Assembly: GCF_023015625.1 (NCBI RefSeq)
Contig: NZ_JALKAH010000004.1
Location: forward strand, 1 to 64,000
Origin: Yoonia sp. F2084L
GTDB lineage: Bacteria > Pseudomonadota > Alphaproteobacteria > Rhodobacterales > Rhodobacteraceae
Direction of reading: 5' to 3'
DNA length: 64,000 nucleotides
Both the position numbers and the translations under genes were made by a program. The notes under the pieces are model-generated. The model worked only from the letters and a program-made list of their open reading frames with translations. It was not told the DNA's origin and ran no database searches. Positions 27,238 through 35,719 of this stretch are shown piece by piece (position 1 is the first letter of the stretch; every line of letters starts with the position of its first letter).

Positions 27238-28299
27238 ATGAAACATTCACTGGTATCATTATTTGCCGTTGTTGCGGTGCTGGGCGCGCAAGGTGTGCAG
27301 GCTGAAACGTTAAGACTGCTGACGTGGGGTGGGTATGCACCTGAAGAGGTCATCGCCATGTTCGAGGCCGAGACAGGACATACCGTCGAAGTCACCACAT
27401 CCAACAACGAAGAAATGATCGCGAAACTGCGCGCAACCAATGGCGGCGGCTTTGATCTGGCCCAACCTAGCCAAGACCGGATCACCAGCGCACAGGAAGA
27501 ATTTGGGATATACAAGCCGATAGATATGTCGCGCGTGACCGCCGACCTGTTTATCCCTTCGATGTTAAGCGCGACCGCCGCAAACACGACCTATGAGGGT
27601 GAGGTGTACGGCCTGCCGCATGTTTGGGGCACCAGCGGTCTTGTGGTCAACACCGCGATGGCGGGTGAAGTGACCGACTATACCGACTTATGCGATCCGT
27701 CGCTGACGGGCAAAGTGTCATACCGTTTGAAGCGCCCGACGCTCATCGGATTTGCCTATTCCATGGGACTCGACCCGTTCGCAGCCTATGGCGACACAGA
27801 TGCCTATCAGGGCATCCTGGATGAGGTCGAAGCAATGCTGACCGAATGCAAGGCTATCGTCAGAACCTATTGGGATGGCGGGGATGAGATCAAGAACCTG
27901 CTGCGTTCGGGCGAGGTGGTGGCCTCAATGGCGTGGGATACAGGTGGTTGGCAGTTGAACGCTGACAATCCTGATATCACCTTCGTCGCCCCGGAGGCGG
28001 GTGCACTGGGATGGATCGATACCTTTGTCTTGCCCGCACGTGGCCGCGCCGACGATGCCGCATATGACTGGATCAACTTCGTCATGCAGCCAGAAATCGC
28101 CGCGATGATTACCAACACGGCTGGAAACTTCACAGCTGCGGTCGATGGCGATGCTGGTGTCAGCGCAGACCTCAAAGCGCGCTATCAGGGCAGCTTTGAT
28201 CAGGCGGCCATTGATAACATCAAGTGGTATCCGCCAGTCCCCGCCGGGCTGGAAGCGCTGGAAGGTGCAACACTCGACCGGATCAACGCCGCGAACTAA
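27238..28299 (+). CDS. Spermidine/putrescine-type ABC transporter solute-binding protein
   Basis: A 353-residue periplasmic protein with a Sec signal (cleavage about GVQA-ETL). The PotD/PotF-like fold begins LRLLTWGGYAPEEVIAMFEAETGHTV and includes VYGLPHVWGTSGLVVN and MAWDTGGWQLN. The family binds polyamines, but also other cationic or amine compounds. AGGGAGAGG precedes the ATG. A strong hairpin directly after the gene likely keeps its expression above that of the downstream transporter genes. Substrate not determinable; location next to gcv suggests an amine feeding into glycine metabolism. Confidence 0.87.
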   Translation: MKHSLVSLFAVVAVLGAQGVQAETLRLLTWGGYAPEEVIAMFEAETGHTVEVTTSNNEEMIAKLRATNGGGFDLAQPSQDRITSAQEEFGIYKPIDMSRVTADLFIPSMLSATAANTTYEGEVYGLPHVWGTSGLVVNTAMAGEVTDYTDLCDPSLTGKVSYRLKRPTLIGFAYSMGLDPFAAYGDTDAYQGILDEVEAMLTECKAIVRTYWDGGDEIKNLLRSGEVVASMAWDTGGWQLNADNPDITFVAPEAGALGWIDTFVLPARGRADDAAYDWINFVMQPEIAAMITNTAGNFTAAVDGDAGVSADLKARYQGSFDQAAIDNIKWYPPVPAGLEALEGATLDRINAAN

Positions 28300-28318
28300 G
28301 GCGTCACCTTACCAAAGC

Positions 28319-28342
28319 AAAGGGCACCAATCGGTGCCCTTT
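28319..28342 (+). terminator. Hairpin between binding-protein and ATPase genes
   Basis: Perfect 10-bp arms AAAGGGCACC / GGTGCCCTTT with a 4-nt loop, ending in TTT. Placed 20 nt after the binding-protein stop and 21 nt before the ATPase start. Likely an attenuator or RNA-stabilising stem that raises binding-protein yield. Confidence 0.65.
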
Positions 28343-28363
28343 CTCCCTATACGAGGTTGCAAT

Positions 28364-29464
28364 TTGACTGCCCCCCAACCTGACCTGGTGTGCCGGGATC
28401 TGACAAAGACCTACGACGCTTTTCGCGCCGTCGATCATGTCAGCTTTGATGTTCCGCAAGGCTCATTCTTTTCTATCCTTGGCCCCTCGGGCTGCGGCAA
28501 GACGACGTTGCTGCGGATGATCGCAGGCTTTCAATCGCCCACAAGTGGTGATCTGCTGATCAAGGGCAAGTCGATGATTGGTGTTCCGCCAAACAAGCGG
28601 CCTGTTTCGATGGTTTTTCAGCACCTTGCCCTGTTTCCGACAATGAACATCGGCGAGAACGTAGGCTTTGGTCTACGACAGCGCCGCGTTCCCAAAGCCG
28701 AGATCACATCCCGGGTCGGACAGGTTCTGGACCGTGTGGGGCTGCCGGATGTGTCGGCACGCCGCGTGGACCAGCTTTCAGGTGGGCAAAAACAGCGCGT
28801 CGCCATTGCACGGTGTATGGTGCTTGAACCCGATGTGCTGTTGCTGGATGAACCTTTGGGGGCGCTTGATCTGAAGCTCCGTGAGCACATGAAGGTCGAG
28901 CTGAAATCACTGCAGGCCGCGTTCAACACGACTTTTGTCTACATCACCCACGACCAGTCCGAGGCTCTTGTGATGAGCGACAACATCGCCGTCATGAACA
29001 ACGGACGGTTCGAGCAGATTGGCACACCGCATGATGTCTATCACGCCCCCGACACCGCATTTGTCGCAGGTTTTGTGGGGGACGCCAACAAGTTCCATGC
29101 GAAGATCTCAGCCGTGAATGGGTCGCAGCTGACTTTGGAGACCCCTGCCGGGGAACCGATCAAGGTTGAAGCCCCCAATCCTAATCTGAGTGTCGGGCAG
29201 GATGCGGTAGTCTTTTTGCGACCTGAGGCAATCGCGCTCGCAACGTCAGACATCGGCGACACAGTGAATGGTTCGCGTGGTGAGGTGGAGTCTGTCTTGT
29301 TTAACGGGGCCAACAGCACAGTCACTGTAAGAGGTGGACAGGGCGACATCATCAAAGTTGCCTTGCCACAGACCGGAGACTTCGGAACCCTGCGCAAAGG
29401 CGACACCGTCTTTACCCGTTGGGACCCCAAAAAGGCGCGCTGCTATCCAGCGCCCAAGGGCTGA
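28364..29464 (+). CDS. ABC transporter ATP-binding protein (PotA-like)
   Basis: A 366-residue ATPase with Walker A GPSGCGKTT, signature LSGGQKQRVAIAR, Walker B VLLLDEP, and the H-loop THDQSEA, followed by a C-terminal TOBE-type regulatory domain (about residues 270-360). The start is a TTG at 28364 with GAGG seven bases upstream; the open frame's upstream ATG lies inside the binding-protein gene and is rejected. It energises the two permeases that follow. Confidence 0.9.
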   Translation: MTAPQPDLVCRDLTKTYDAFRAVDHVSFDVPQGSFFSILGPSGCGKTTLLRMIAGFQSPTSGDLLIKGKSMIGVPPNKRPVSMVFQHLALFPTMNIGENVGFGLRQRRVPKAEITSRVGQVLDRVGLPDVSARRVDQLSGGQKQRVAIARCMVLEPDVLLLDEPLGALDLKLREHMKVELKSLQAAFNTTFVYITHDQSEALVMSDNIAVMNNGRFEQIGTPHDVYHAPDTAFVAGFVGDANKFHAKISAVNGSQLTLETPAGEPIKVEAPNPNLSVGQDAVVFLRPEAIALATSDIGDTVNGSRGEVESVLFNGANSTVTVRGGQGDIIKVALPQTGDFGTLRKGDTVFTRWDPKKARCYPAPKG

Positions 29465-29467
29465 GCG

Positions 29468-30334
29468 ATGGCTTCCGATACGTCGCGCCTTGGGTTCTAT
29501 CTGCTGCTTGCGCCGATCTTGCTGTGGTTGGTTGTTCTTATCATTCTGCCGCATATCGGATTGTTTGTTGTCTCGATCAGCGAAAAGATCGGCCCCCGCG
29601 AATATGAGACCGGCTTTGGCAACTACGCGACCTTCTTTGGCGAACCACTTTACTGGCGGACATTTGCGCGTACAGCAATCATGTCGATCGCCGCGACAGC
29701 GCTGACCCTGATCCTTGGCTTTCCCATCGCATATTATATTGCAAAGCTGACACGCGGGCGGACCAAAACAACGCTCTTCCTGATGTGCATGATCCCGTTC
29801 TGGGTCTCTGAGCTGGTGCGCACCTTTGGCTGGATGATCCTGCTGCGAGAGACGGGCGTGCTGTCCAACTTCCTGCAATATCTGGGGCTTGTGAACGGAC
29901 CGGTTGAGATGTTGTACAATGACGCCGCCATTATGGTTGGCCTCGTCTATACATCAATCTTGTTCATGGTCGTGCCGTTGGTGACGACGCTGGACAGCCT
30001 CGACGACAGCCTTATCGAAGCGGGATATGATCTGGGCGGTAGCAGTGCTGCAGTGATGCGTGAAATCGTGATCCCACACGCGATGCCGGGTATCGTGTCG
30101 GGGTGCATCGTGGTCTTCATGTTGTCGCTTGGGAATTATCTGACACCCATCTTATTGGGTGGAAAGGACAGCCTGTGGTTCACCGGCATGATCTACACGC
30201 AATTCATCACGCGGTTTAACTGGGAACTCGGATCGGCCTTTGGCTTTTTGTTGCTGGCACTGTCGTCGCTTGTTGTTTTCCTCGGCTTGAAGCTCTCTGG
30301 ACGGTCATTGTCCGAGACGATGGGGCGCTCATGA
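29468..30334 (+). CDS. ABC transporter permease (PotB-like)
   Basis: A 288-residue permease with six predicted membrane segments and the ABC coupling motif near LIEAGYDLGGSSAAVMREIVIPHAMPGI. MIPFWVSELVRTFGWMILL is typical of the PotB/PotH group. Starts three bases after the ATPase stop and overlaps the next gene (ATGA). Confidence 0.9.
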   Translation: MASDTSRLGFYLLLAPILLWLVVLIILPHIGLFVVSISEKIGPREYETGFGNYATFFGEPLYWRTFARTAIMSIAATALTLILGFPIAYYIAKLTRGRTKTTLFLMCMIPFWVSELVRTFGWMILLRETGVLSNFLQYLGLVNGPVEMLYNDAAIMVGLVYTSILFMVVPLVTTLDSLDDSLIEAGYDLGGSSAAVMREIVIPHAMPGIVSGCIVVFMLSLGNYLTPILLGGKDSLWFTGMIYTQFITRFNWELGSAFGFLLLALSSLVVFLGLKLSGRSLSETMGRS

Positions 30335-31185
30335 TCCCAACCGTCCCGCAACCTGCTTTTGCGAAATGGTGCTACCGCGCCTATGTCGTTATGTTCTTCA
30401 TCTTCCTTGCGTTGCCGCTGACGGTTGTCTGCGTCTTTGCTTTCAACAACAGCGTCTTTCCAGCGCTGCCATGGAAAGGCTTCACGCTTGCCTGGTTCTT
30501 TGGCACAGAGGCGCCTTTCATCGGTGTGTTCAACGAACGCGCAATCCTGCGCTCAATTGGAACCTCTGCTTTTGTGGCGCTGTGGGTGTCGGGGCTCGCA
30601 GTCATTGTCGGGACCTGCAACGCATTTCTGTTCGTGCGGCATGATTTTCGCGGTAAGGCGCTGCTTTACATGTTGATGCTTTTGCCGTTGATCATACCCG
30701 GCGTGATCCTTGGTATCTCAATCTTGGTTTTCTTCAGCTCGGTCGCCAACGCGCTGGAGGACACAACAGGCCTCTGGTTCGATGGGCTGCGACCTGGCTT
30801 GATCCTTGTCATTCTGGGCCAGTTTTCTTTCATCACAACATTCGCGACATTAGTGATTTCAGCGCGTTTGCAGAAGTTTGACCCCAGTCTGGAAGAGGCG
30901 GCCCTGAACCTCGGGGCCAGCAAATGGGGCGCGATTTGGCAGATAACACTACCGTTTTTGTTGCCCGCGATCGTTGCCTCTGCCGTCGTTTCGCTTTTGA
31001 TGAGTTTTGAGAATTTCAACACGACGCTGATGCTGGTCGGATCAGATGCGCCGCTGACCATCACGATGTTTGACAAACTCAAGCAAGGCTCGACACCCGT
31101 TTTGAATGCCGTGTCGGTGCTATTGATCATGATTTCTGCAGCGTTAGGCTTCTTTTCGTTGCTATTCCAAAAAATGAAACGGTAA
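30331..31185 (+). CDS. ABC transporter permease (PotC-like)
   Basis: A 284-residue permease with six membrane segments. The coupling motif LEEAALNLGASKWGAIWQITLPFLLPA and the segment FIFLALPLTVVCVFAFNNS fit the PotC/PotI group. It is the last gene of the transporter set, followed by a short GC stem (31187-31203) that may act as a terminator, and then by IS-associated DNA. Confidence 0.9.
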   Translation: MIPTVPQPAFAKWCYRAYVVMFFIFLALPLTVVCVFAFNNSVFPALPWKGFTLAWFFGTEAPFIGVFNERAILRSIGTSAFVALWVSGLAVIVGTCNAFLFVRHDFRGKALLYMLMLLPLIIPGVILGISILVFFSSVANALEDTTGLWFDGLRPGLILVILGQFSFITTFATLVISARLQKFDPSLEEAALNLGASKWGAIWQITLPFLLPAIVASAVVSLLMSFENFNTTLMLVGSDAPLTITMFDKLKQGSTPVLNAVSVLLIMISAALGFFSLLFQKMKR

Positions 31186-31495
31186 CGGGGCTGCCGGAGC
31201 CCCTTAGGTTGCAGCAGACGTTGGTCTGAAGACTTTGGTGGCGCTGGAATCTTTGTATATGGATATGCCCATCTGCTAACAGCGAACCATTTTGAGAGGC
31301 CCGATATGCGGGGTTTGGATTTGCTGCGTATTTTTCCTGAGCTTTCCGACCAGTAGTTGATATCGTCCGAAAGCAGACTTTGATGCTTGCTACAGCATCG
31401 GTCGAGTTGCGCTCTCTGCCGCCGTTAGATCGATTGCAGCATGTTCACTTGGTGGATCGTACTGCCCCAGCAGGAACGGCCCAAAGCGGATGAGG
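31186..31495. other. About 310-nt noncoding junction before an IS element
   Basis: Begins with a small stem GGGGCT/AGCCCC (31187-31203) that may end the transporter operon. The rest has no supported gene; a 17-codon frame from ATG near 31304 is too short to call. CCCAAAGCGGA at 31480-31490 matches a dispersed motif also seen in the 13.6 kb gap. Probably insertion debris. Confidence 0.45.
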
Positions 31496-31571
31496 TGGGT
31501 GGCTCCTGCTCCACCGGCATGGAATGTGCCAAAATGCAGTTGTCATGGACTGCAAGGAAAGGAGCCACCCA
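31496..31571 (+). promoter_or_regulatory. Inverted repeat covering the transposase ribosome site
   Basis: TGGGTGGCTCCT (31496-31507) is perfectly complementary to AGGAGCCACCCA (31560-31571). The right arm contains the AGGAG ribosome site and ends at the base before the ATG at 31572. A read-through RNA would fold and hide the site, a known way for IS elements to limit transposase made from outside promoters. Confidence 0.6.
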
Positions 31572-32591
31572 ATGACAGTTAAAACAATCGGCCTAGATTT
31601 GGCCAAGGAAGTTTTCCAAGTTCACGGTATTTCTGAGAATGGCCGCGTCATCTTCAATAAAGCCATCAAACGAGCAAAGCTACTCGCCTTCTTTGAAGCG
31701 CTGCCACCTTGCACAGTTGGCATGGAGGCCTGTGGTTCGTCGCACCATTGGGGTCGCACGTTGCGCAAGCTCGGTCACGATGTCAGGTTAATGCCAGCGA
31801 ACTATGTGAAGCCTTATGTCAAACGCGGTAAAACGGATGCTGTTGATGCCGAGGCGATCTGTGAGGCCGTCCGGCGCCCAACCATGCGTTTCGTTGAGAT
31901 CAAAACGGAAGAGCAGCAAGCCATTCTGTCCATCCATCGCACCCGAGATCTTGCCGTTCGGCAGCGCACCCAGTTGGCCAATATGATCCGCAGCCTGCTG
32001 CGCGAGTTTGGGCACATTCTGCCGATTGGGGTTGAGGCAGTGACTGCATTCGCAAAGCGCCACCTTGATGGTGATCATCCAGATATGCCCGACATCGCCA
32101 ACGGCATGCTCGGCATGCAGTGTTATCAGTTCATTGGCTTGAGCGAGCGTATTGCAGGCTATTCAAAGATGATCGAACAGCATGCTTTGCTGAGTACCGA
32201 CGCACGCAGGCTCATGCGCATGCCGGGAATTGGGCCAATCACGGCGTCAGCTATCGTCGCCACGATTGGTGATGCAAAACAGTTCCGCACAGGACGCGAT
32301 CTGGCAGCCTGGCTCGGACTGACCCCTCTCAATAAATCCAGCGGTGGCAAGGAGCGCTTGGGTAAGATCACAAAGAAGGGCGATCGTTACATTCGCAAGC
32401 TGTTGGTCGTTGGTATGACGTCTCGTGCAGTGATGGCAAAACGCTCACCAGAAAAGGTAGATTTATGGACCGCGAAAATCATCGCTGACAAACCCTTCCG
32501 ATTGGCGACAACTGCCATGGCCAACAAAGCTGCAAGGATCATCTGGGCGATGCTGACAAAGAAACAAGAATATCGGCAGCCAGCGTTCTAA
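31572..32591 (+). CDS. IS110 family transposase (IS1111-type)
   Basis: A 339-residue DEDD recombinase. N-terminal RuvC-like part: TIGLDLAKEVFQVHGI, MEACGSSHHWGR, and GKTDAVDAEAICEAV (acidic residues). C-terminal transposase-20 domain: LMRMPGIGPITASAIVATIGD and LGLTPLNKSSGGKERLGKITKKGDRYIRKLL (split by no frameshift). Both domains are complete and the length is normal, so the enzyme may be active. The C-terminal style matches the IS1111 subgroup. ATG at 31572 is chosen for its AGGAG site. Confidence 0.9.
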   Translation: MTVKTIGLDLAKEVFQVHGISENGRVIFNKAIKRAKLLAFFEALPPCTVGMEACGSSHHWGRTLRKLGHDVRLMPANYVKPYVKRGKTDAVDAEAICEAVRRPTMRFVEIKTEEQQAILSIHRTRDLAVRQRTQLANMIRSLLREFGHILPIGVEAVTAFAKRHLDGDHPDMPDIANGMLGMQCYQFIGLSERIAGYSKMIEQHALLSTDARRLMRMPGIGPITASAIVATIGDAKQFRTGRDLAAWLGLTPLNKSSGGKERLGKITKKGDRYIRKLLVVGMTSRAVMAKRSPEKVDLWTAKIIADKPFRLATTAMANKAARIIWAMLTKKQEYRQPAF

Positions 32592-32695
32592 CCGCGCCGA
32601 CTGCCCAAGAGATGCAAGACGTTGAAGTGATGATACGGAATTAAGTCAACCAAGAGCAAGGACACTCCGGGAACGGCAGCGGCCCATTGAGGTCG
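32592..32695 (+). ncRNA. Candidate bridge/seek RNA region of the IS110 element
   Basis: Noncoding DNA directly downstream of the transposase. IS1111-subgroup elements are known to carry a guide RNA gene in this position that pairs with target and donor DNA. I cannot fold or compare the region here, so the call rests only on position and family. Confidence 0.3.
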
Positions 32696-32699
32696 ATAA

Positions 32700-33704
32700 G
32701 CCGATTGGAACCTCGCTCGTGGAATTCATCTGGGCCAGCGGAACACCACCGCACAAACAGGCCGGACAGACGAAAGTACTGACAAAAATGACCGCAAATA
32801 TCGACAGAAAACGCTTGCAATGCAGGAGCCACCCGCAGACGCGCCACGCGCCGTGAAGGAGTATCTCGACACGCTGGATGAGGCCGCTTTCGGCGCGGCG
32901 AGCGAGGTGCAGCCCAAGTTCACCTCGTTCTCGGATCCCGCGAGCCAATGGACAGCGGCCCGCAAAGGCCCTGCTTTCTTTAGCTATTCTGATACCTATC
33001 TGATCGACACGGATCACGGTGTTATCGTCGATGTTGAAGCGACCAGATCAATCCGACAGGCCGAGGTTGGATCGACGAAGACCATGCTGAAGCGGGTTAA
33101 AGACAAGTTCGATCTACATCCCGAACGGCTGATCGCGGACACCGCCTACGGTTCTGGCCCAATGTTGGATTGGCTGGTGAAGCGCAAGATCGCACCGCAC
33201 ATCCCGGTCTTCGACAAGTCCGGTCGCAACGACGGAACCTGGTCCCGCGCGGACTTCGAATGGGATGCCGCGAACAACCAGTACATTTGCCCTGAGGGCG
33301 AAGCGCTTAAGCAGTTCCGCCGGAACGACTCCGATCCCAATCGTGGGCCAACCGGCAAAGGCGTGGCCAAGTATCAGGCCCTCAAACACACCTGTCAGGC
33401 GTGCCCATCAAAGATGAAGTGCTGCCCAAAGGCCGATGCGCGCAAGATCACCCGTCAAGAACATGAAGACGCCAGAGATGTCGCCCGTGCCATCAGAAAA
33501 ACGCGCCAGTACAAAGTCTCATCAAAGCTCAGAAAGAAGGTCGAGATGCTCTTTGCCCACCTCAAACGCATCCTCGGACTGGGACGTCTCCGATTACGTG
33601 GTCCATGCGGCGCAAACGACGAATTCCTGCTCGCCGCCACCGCCCAAAACCTCCGGAAACCGGCCAAGATCTTTCCCGCACCGCAGCAAACGCGCAAAGC
33701 TTAA
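32700..33704 (+). pseudogene. IS1182-family transposase, 5'-truncated
   Basis: The open frame from just after a TAA at 32697 encodes the C-terminal two-thirds of an IS1182-type DDE transposase: YLDTLDEAAFGAASEVQPKF, TDHGVIVDVEATRSIRQAEVG, LIADTAYGSGPML, ICPEGEALKQF, a cysteine cluster (CQACPSKMKCCPK), and KVEMLFAHLKRILGLGRLRL. The first ~170 residues, with the conserved N-terminal domain, are missing. They are not found on the other side of the IS110 element, so the gene was already decayed or was cut by a deletion. Not functional. Confidence 0.8.
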
Positions 33705-33813
33705 TCAGAAAGGCATTTGCGCCCAGTTCATGCCGCTACTTTCTGCGCCCGCAACACGTTGTTTTTCCACAGAATCGGCTCATTGCAGCCATCCACCCTT
33801 ACCACTCCAGCCC

Positions 33814-34230
33814 TCACCCCGCCGCAAACACCCCCGCCATATCCGCGTACCCTTTCACCTCAATCGGATTGCCCGAGGGGTCGCGGAAGAACATTGTCCA
33901 TTGCTCGCCCGGCTCGCCTTTGAAGCGGACGGAGGGTGCGATGATGAAGTCAGTCTGACGCTCTTCCAGACACCCTGCCAACGCAGTCCAATCCTCTAAC
34001 GGCAAAACGATCCCGAAATGGGGCATGGGGACCATGTGATCGCCGACCTTTCCCGTTGGCGCATTGGCGAAAGGTTCGCCCAAATGCAGGCTGAGTTGAT
34101 GGCCAAAGAAGTCAAAATCGACCCATGTTTCAGTCGACCGCCCCTCAGCTGCGCCCAGCGCATTGGAATAAAATTCTCGGGCGTCGTCCAAATCCAAAAC
34201 ATGAAACGCCAAATGAAAGGGATGGGGCAT
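33814..34230 (-). CDS. VOC family protein (glyoxalase-like)
   Basis: A 138-residue protein with one pair of VOC modules: HLAFHVLDLDDAREFYSNALG at the N-terminus and MFFRDPSGNPIEVKGY at the C-terminus. The His and Glu positions expected for a metal site are present (HLAFHV; IEVKG). The start at 34230 has AAAGGA upstream. Reaction unknown. It marks the return to ordinary genes after the IS region and diverges from metY. Confidence 0.82.
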   Translation of the reverse strand: MPHPFHLAFHVLDLDDAREFYSNALGAAEGRSTETWVDFDFFGHQLSLHLGEPFANAPTGKVGDHMVPMPHFGIVLPLEDWTALAGCLEERQTDFIIAPSVRFKGEPGEQWTMFFRDPSGNPIEVKGYADMAGVFAAG

Positions 34231-34317
34231 CGTTTGTCCTTTGATCAAGAGAGCCGTTGAGGTGATCCAGCTTTCCCCCTAAACCACTCTGCAACGCATT
34301 TCAAAGGGAGACACACG

Positions 34318-35610
34318 ATGACCGACGGCCCAAGTTACGGCTTTGACACGCTGCAAGTTCACGCAGGCGCACGCCCTGATCCGGCGACAGGTGCGCGGCA
34401 GGTGCCAATTTATCAAACCACCGCTTATGTGTTCCGCGATGCCGATCACGCGGCGGCTTTGTTCAACCTGCAAGAGGTCGGCTACATCTATTCGCGCCTG
34501 ACCAACCCGACGGTCGCCGCACTGCAAGAACGGATCGCGACCCTTGAGGGTGGTGTTGGCGGTGTCTGCTGTTCGTCCGGGCACGCCGCCCAGATCATGG
34601 CGCTGTTTCCGCTGATGCAGCCGGGACGCAATATCGTGGCCTCCAGTCGGTTATACGGCGGCACCGTCACGCAGTTCAGCCAAACGATCAAACGCTTCGG
34701 CTGGTCCGCCAAATTCGTCGATTTCGACGATCACGCTGCCGTCAAAGCCGCCATCGACGACGACACACGCGCCGTCTTTTGCGAAGCAATCGCCAACCCC
34801 GGCGGGCACATCACCGACCTTGACGCGATCTCTGCTATCTCAGACGACGCAGGCATTCCGCTGATCGTGGATAACACGTCGGCCACGCCATACCTGTGCC
34901 GCCCGATCGAGCATGGGGCGACGCTGGTCGTGCACTCGACCACCAAATACCTGACTGGCAACGGCACAGTCACCGGCGGTTGCGTTGTGGACAGCGGCAA
35001 ATTTGACTGGGCCGCCAACGACAAATTCCCCAGCCTGAGCGAACCAGAACCCGCCTATCACGGCATGAAGTTTGCCGAAACCTTTGGCCCGCTGGCATTT
35101 ACCTTCCACGGCATCGCCATTGGTTTGCGTGATCTGGGCATGACAATGAATCCCCAAGCCGCGCACTATACGCTGATGGGGATTGAAACCCTGTCCTTGC
35201 GCATGGACCGGCACGTCGAAAATGCCATTAAGATCGCCAAATGGTTGGAGGATGATCCGCGCACGGATTACGTAACCTATGCGGGGCTTGAAAGCTCGCC
35301 CTACTCAAAACTGATACCAAAGATCTGTCCAAAAGGCGCAGGTGCCTTGTTCACGGTCGCAGTCAAAGGCGGTTACGACGCATGCGTGAAGCTGGTCGAC
35401 AGTCTGGAAATCTTTAGCCATGTGGCCAACCTTGGCGACACGCGCAGCCTGATCATCCACTCCGCTTCGACCACGCACCGTCAGCTGACGGCGGAACAGC
35501 AGGAAGCCGCAGGCGCTGGTCCCGGCATTGTGCGGCTGTCCATCGGGATCGAAGATGCTGACGACCTGATCGCCGATCTGGATCAGGCGTTGGCCAAGGC
35601 CACAGCTTAA
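34318..35610 (+). CDS. metY: O-acetylhomoserine sulfhydrylase (aminocarboxypropyltransferase)
   Basis: A 430-residue PLP enzyme of the Cys/Met metabolism family that makes homocysteine from O-acetylhomoserine and sulfide. Start GFDTLQVHAGARPDPATGARQVPIYQTTAYVF, then YSRLTNPTVAALQERIA, and the cofactor lysine in HSTTKYLTGNGT (about Lys210). The length of ~430 separates it from the shorter MetB/MetC/MetZ enzymes. AAGGGAG precedes the ATG. A hairpin follows at 35620. Confidence 0.93.
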   Translation: MTDGPSYGFDTLQVHAGARPDPATGARQVPIYQTTAYVFRDADHAAALFNLQEVGYIYSRLTNPTVAALQERIATLEGGVGGVCCSSGHAAQIMALFPLMQPGRNIVASSRLYGGTVTQFSQTIKRFGWSAKFVDFDDHAAVKAAIDDDTRAVFCEAIANPGGHITDLDAISAISDDAGIPLIVDNTSATPYLCRPIEHGATLVVHSTTKYLTGNGTVTGGCVVDSGKFDWAANDKFPSLSEPEPAYHGMKFAETFGPLAFTFHGIAIGLRDLGMTMNPQAAHYTLMGIETLSLRMDRHVENAIKIAKWLEDDPRTDYVTYAGLESSPYSKLIPKICPKGAGALFTVAVKGGYDACVKLVDSLEIFSHVANLGDTRSLIIHSASTTHRQLTAEQQEAAGAGPGIVRLSIGIEDADDLIADLDQALAKATA

Positions 35611-35619
35611 CTCACCCAG

Positions 35620-35650
35620 ACCCGCCGGTGCCCTTGGCGTGGGCGGGTTT
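35620..35650 (+). terminator. Rho-independent terminator of metY
   Basis: ACCCGCC (35620-35626) pairs with GGCGGGT (35642-35648), followed by TTT. It lies ten bases after the metY stop. Confidence 0.6.
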
Positions 35651-35673
35651 CTGCTATAGGGTTCGCGCACGGG

Positions 35674-35691
35674 GGCAAAACGCGTTTTGCC
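35674..35691. repeat. 18-nt perfect palindrome upstream of the GspL/PilP-like gene
   Basis: GGCAAAACGCGTTTTGCC is a perfect palindrome 28 nt before the start at 35720. It could be an operator or an RNA stem in the leader. No known regulator site is recognised. Confidence 0.45.
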
Positions 35692-35719
35692 TGTGGGACC
35701 AACATGCTAGAGCGTGCCG

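Larger units (their letters stand above)
31491..32675 (+). mobile_element. IS110 family element (IS1111-type), ends approximate
   Basis: A DEDD transposase gene flanked by noncoding ends. A 12-bp inverted repeat (31496-31507 and 31560-31571) sits just upstream of the transposase, and a noncoding right flank begins at 32592. These elements lack target duplications and conventional terminal repeats, so the boundaries are estimates. The right flank runs into a truncated IS1182-type transposase gene. Confidence 0.6.

Noticed and set aside
34249..34317. SAM-type riboswitch upstream of metY
   Set aside because: The 69-nt leader lacks the conserved core I would expect for SAM-II or related short SAM switches; only a ribosome site is clear.
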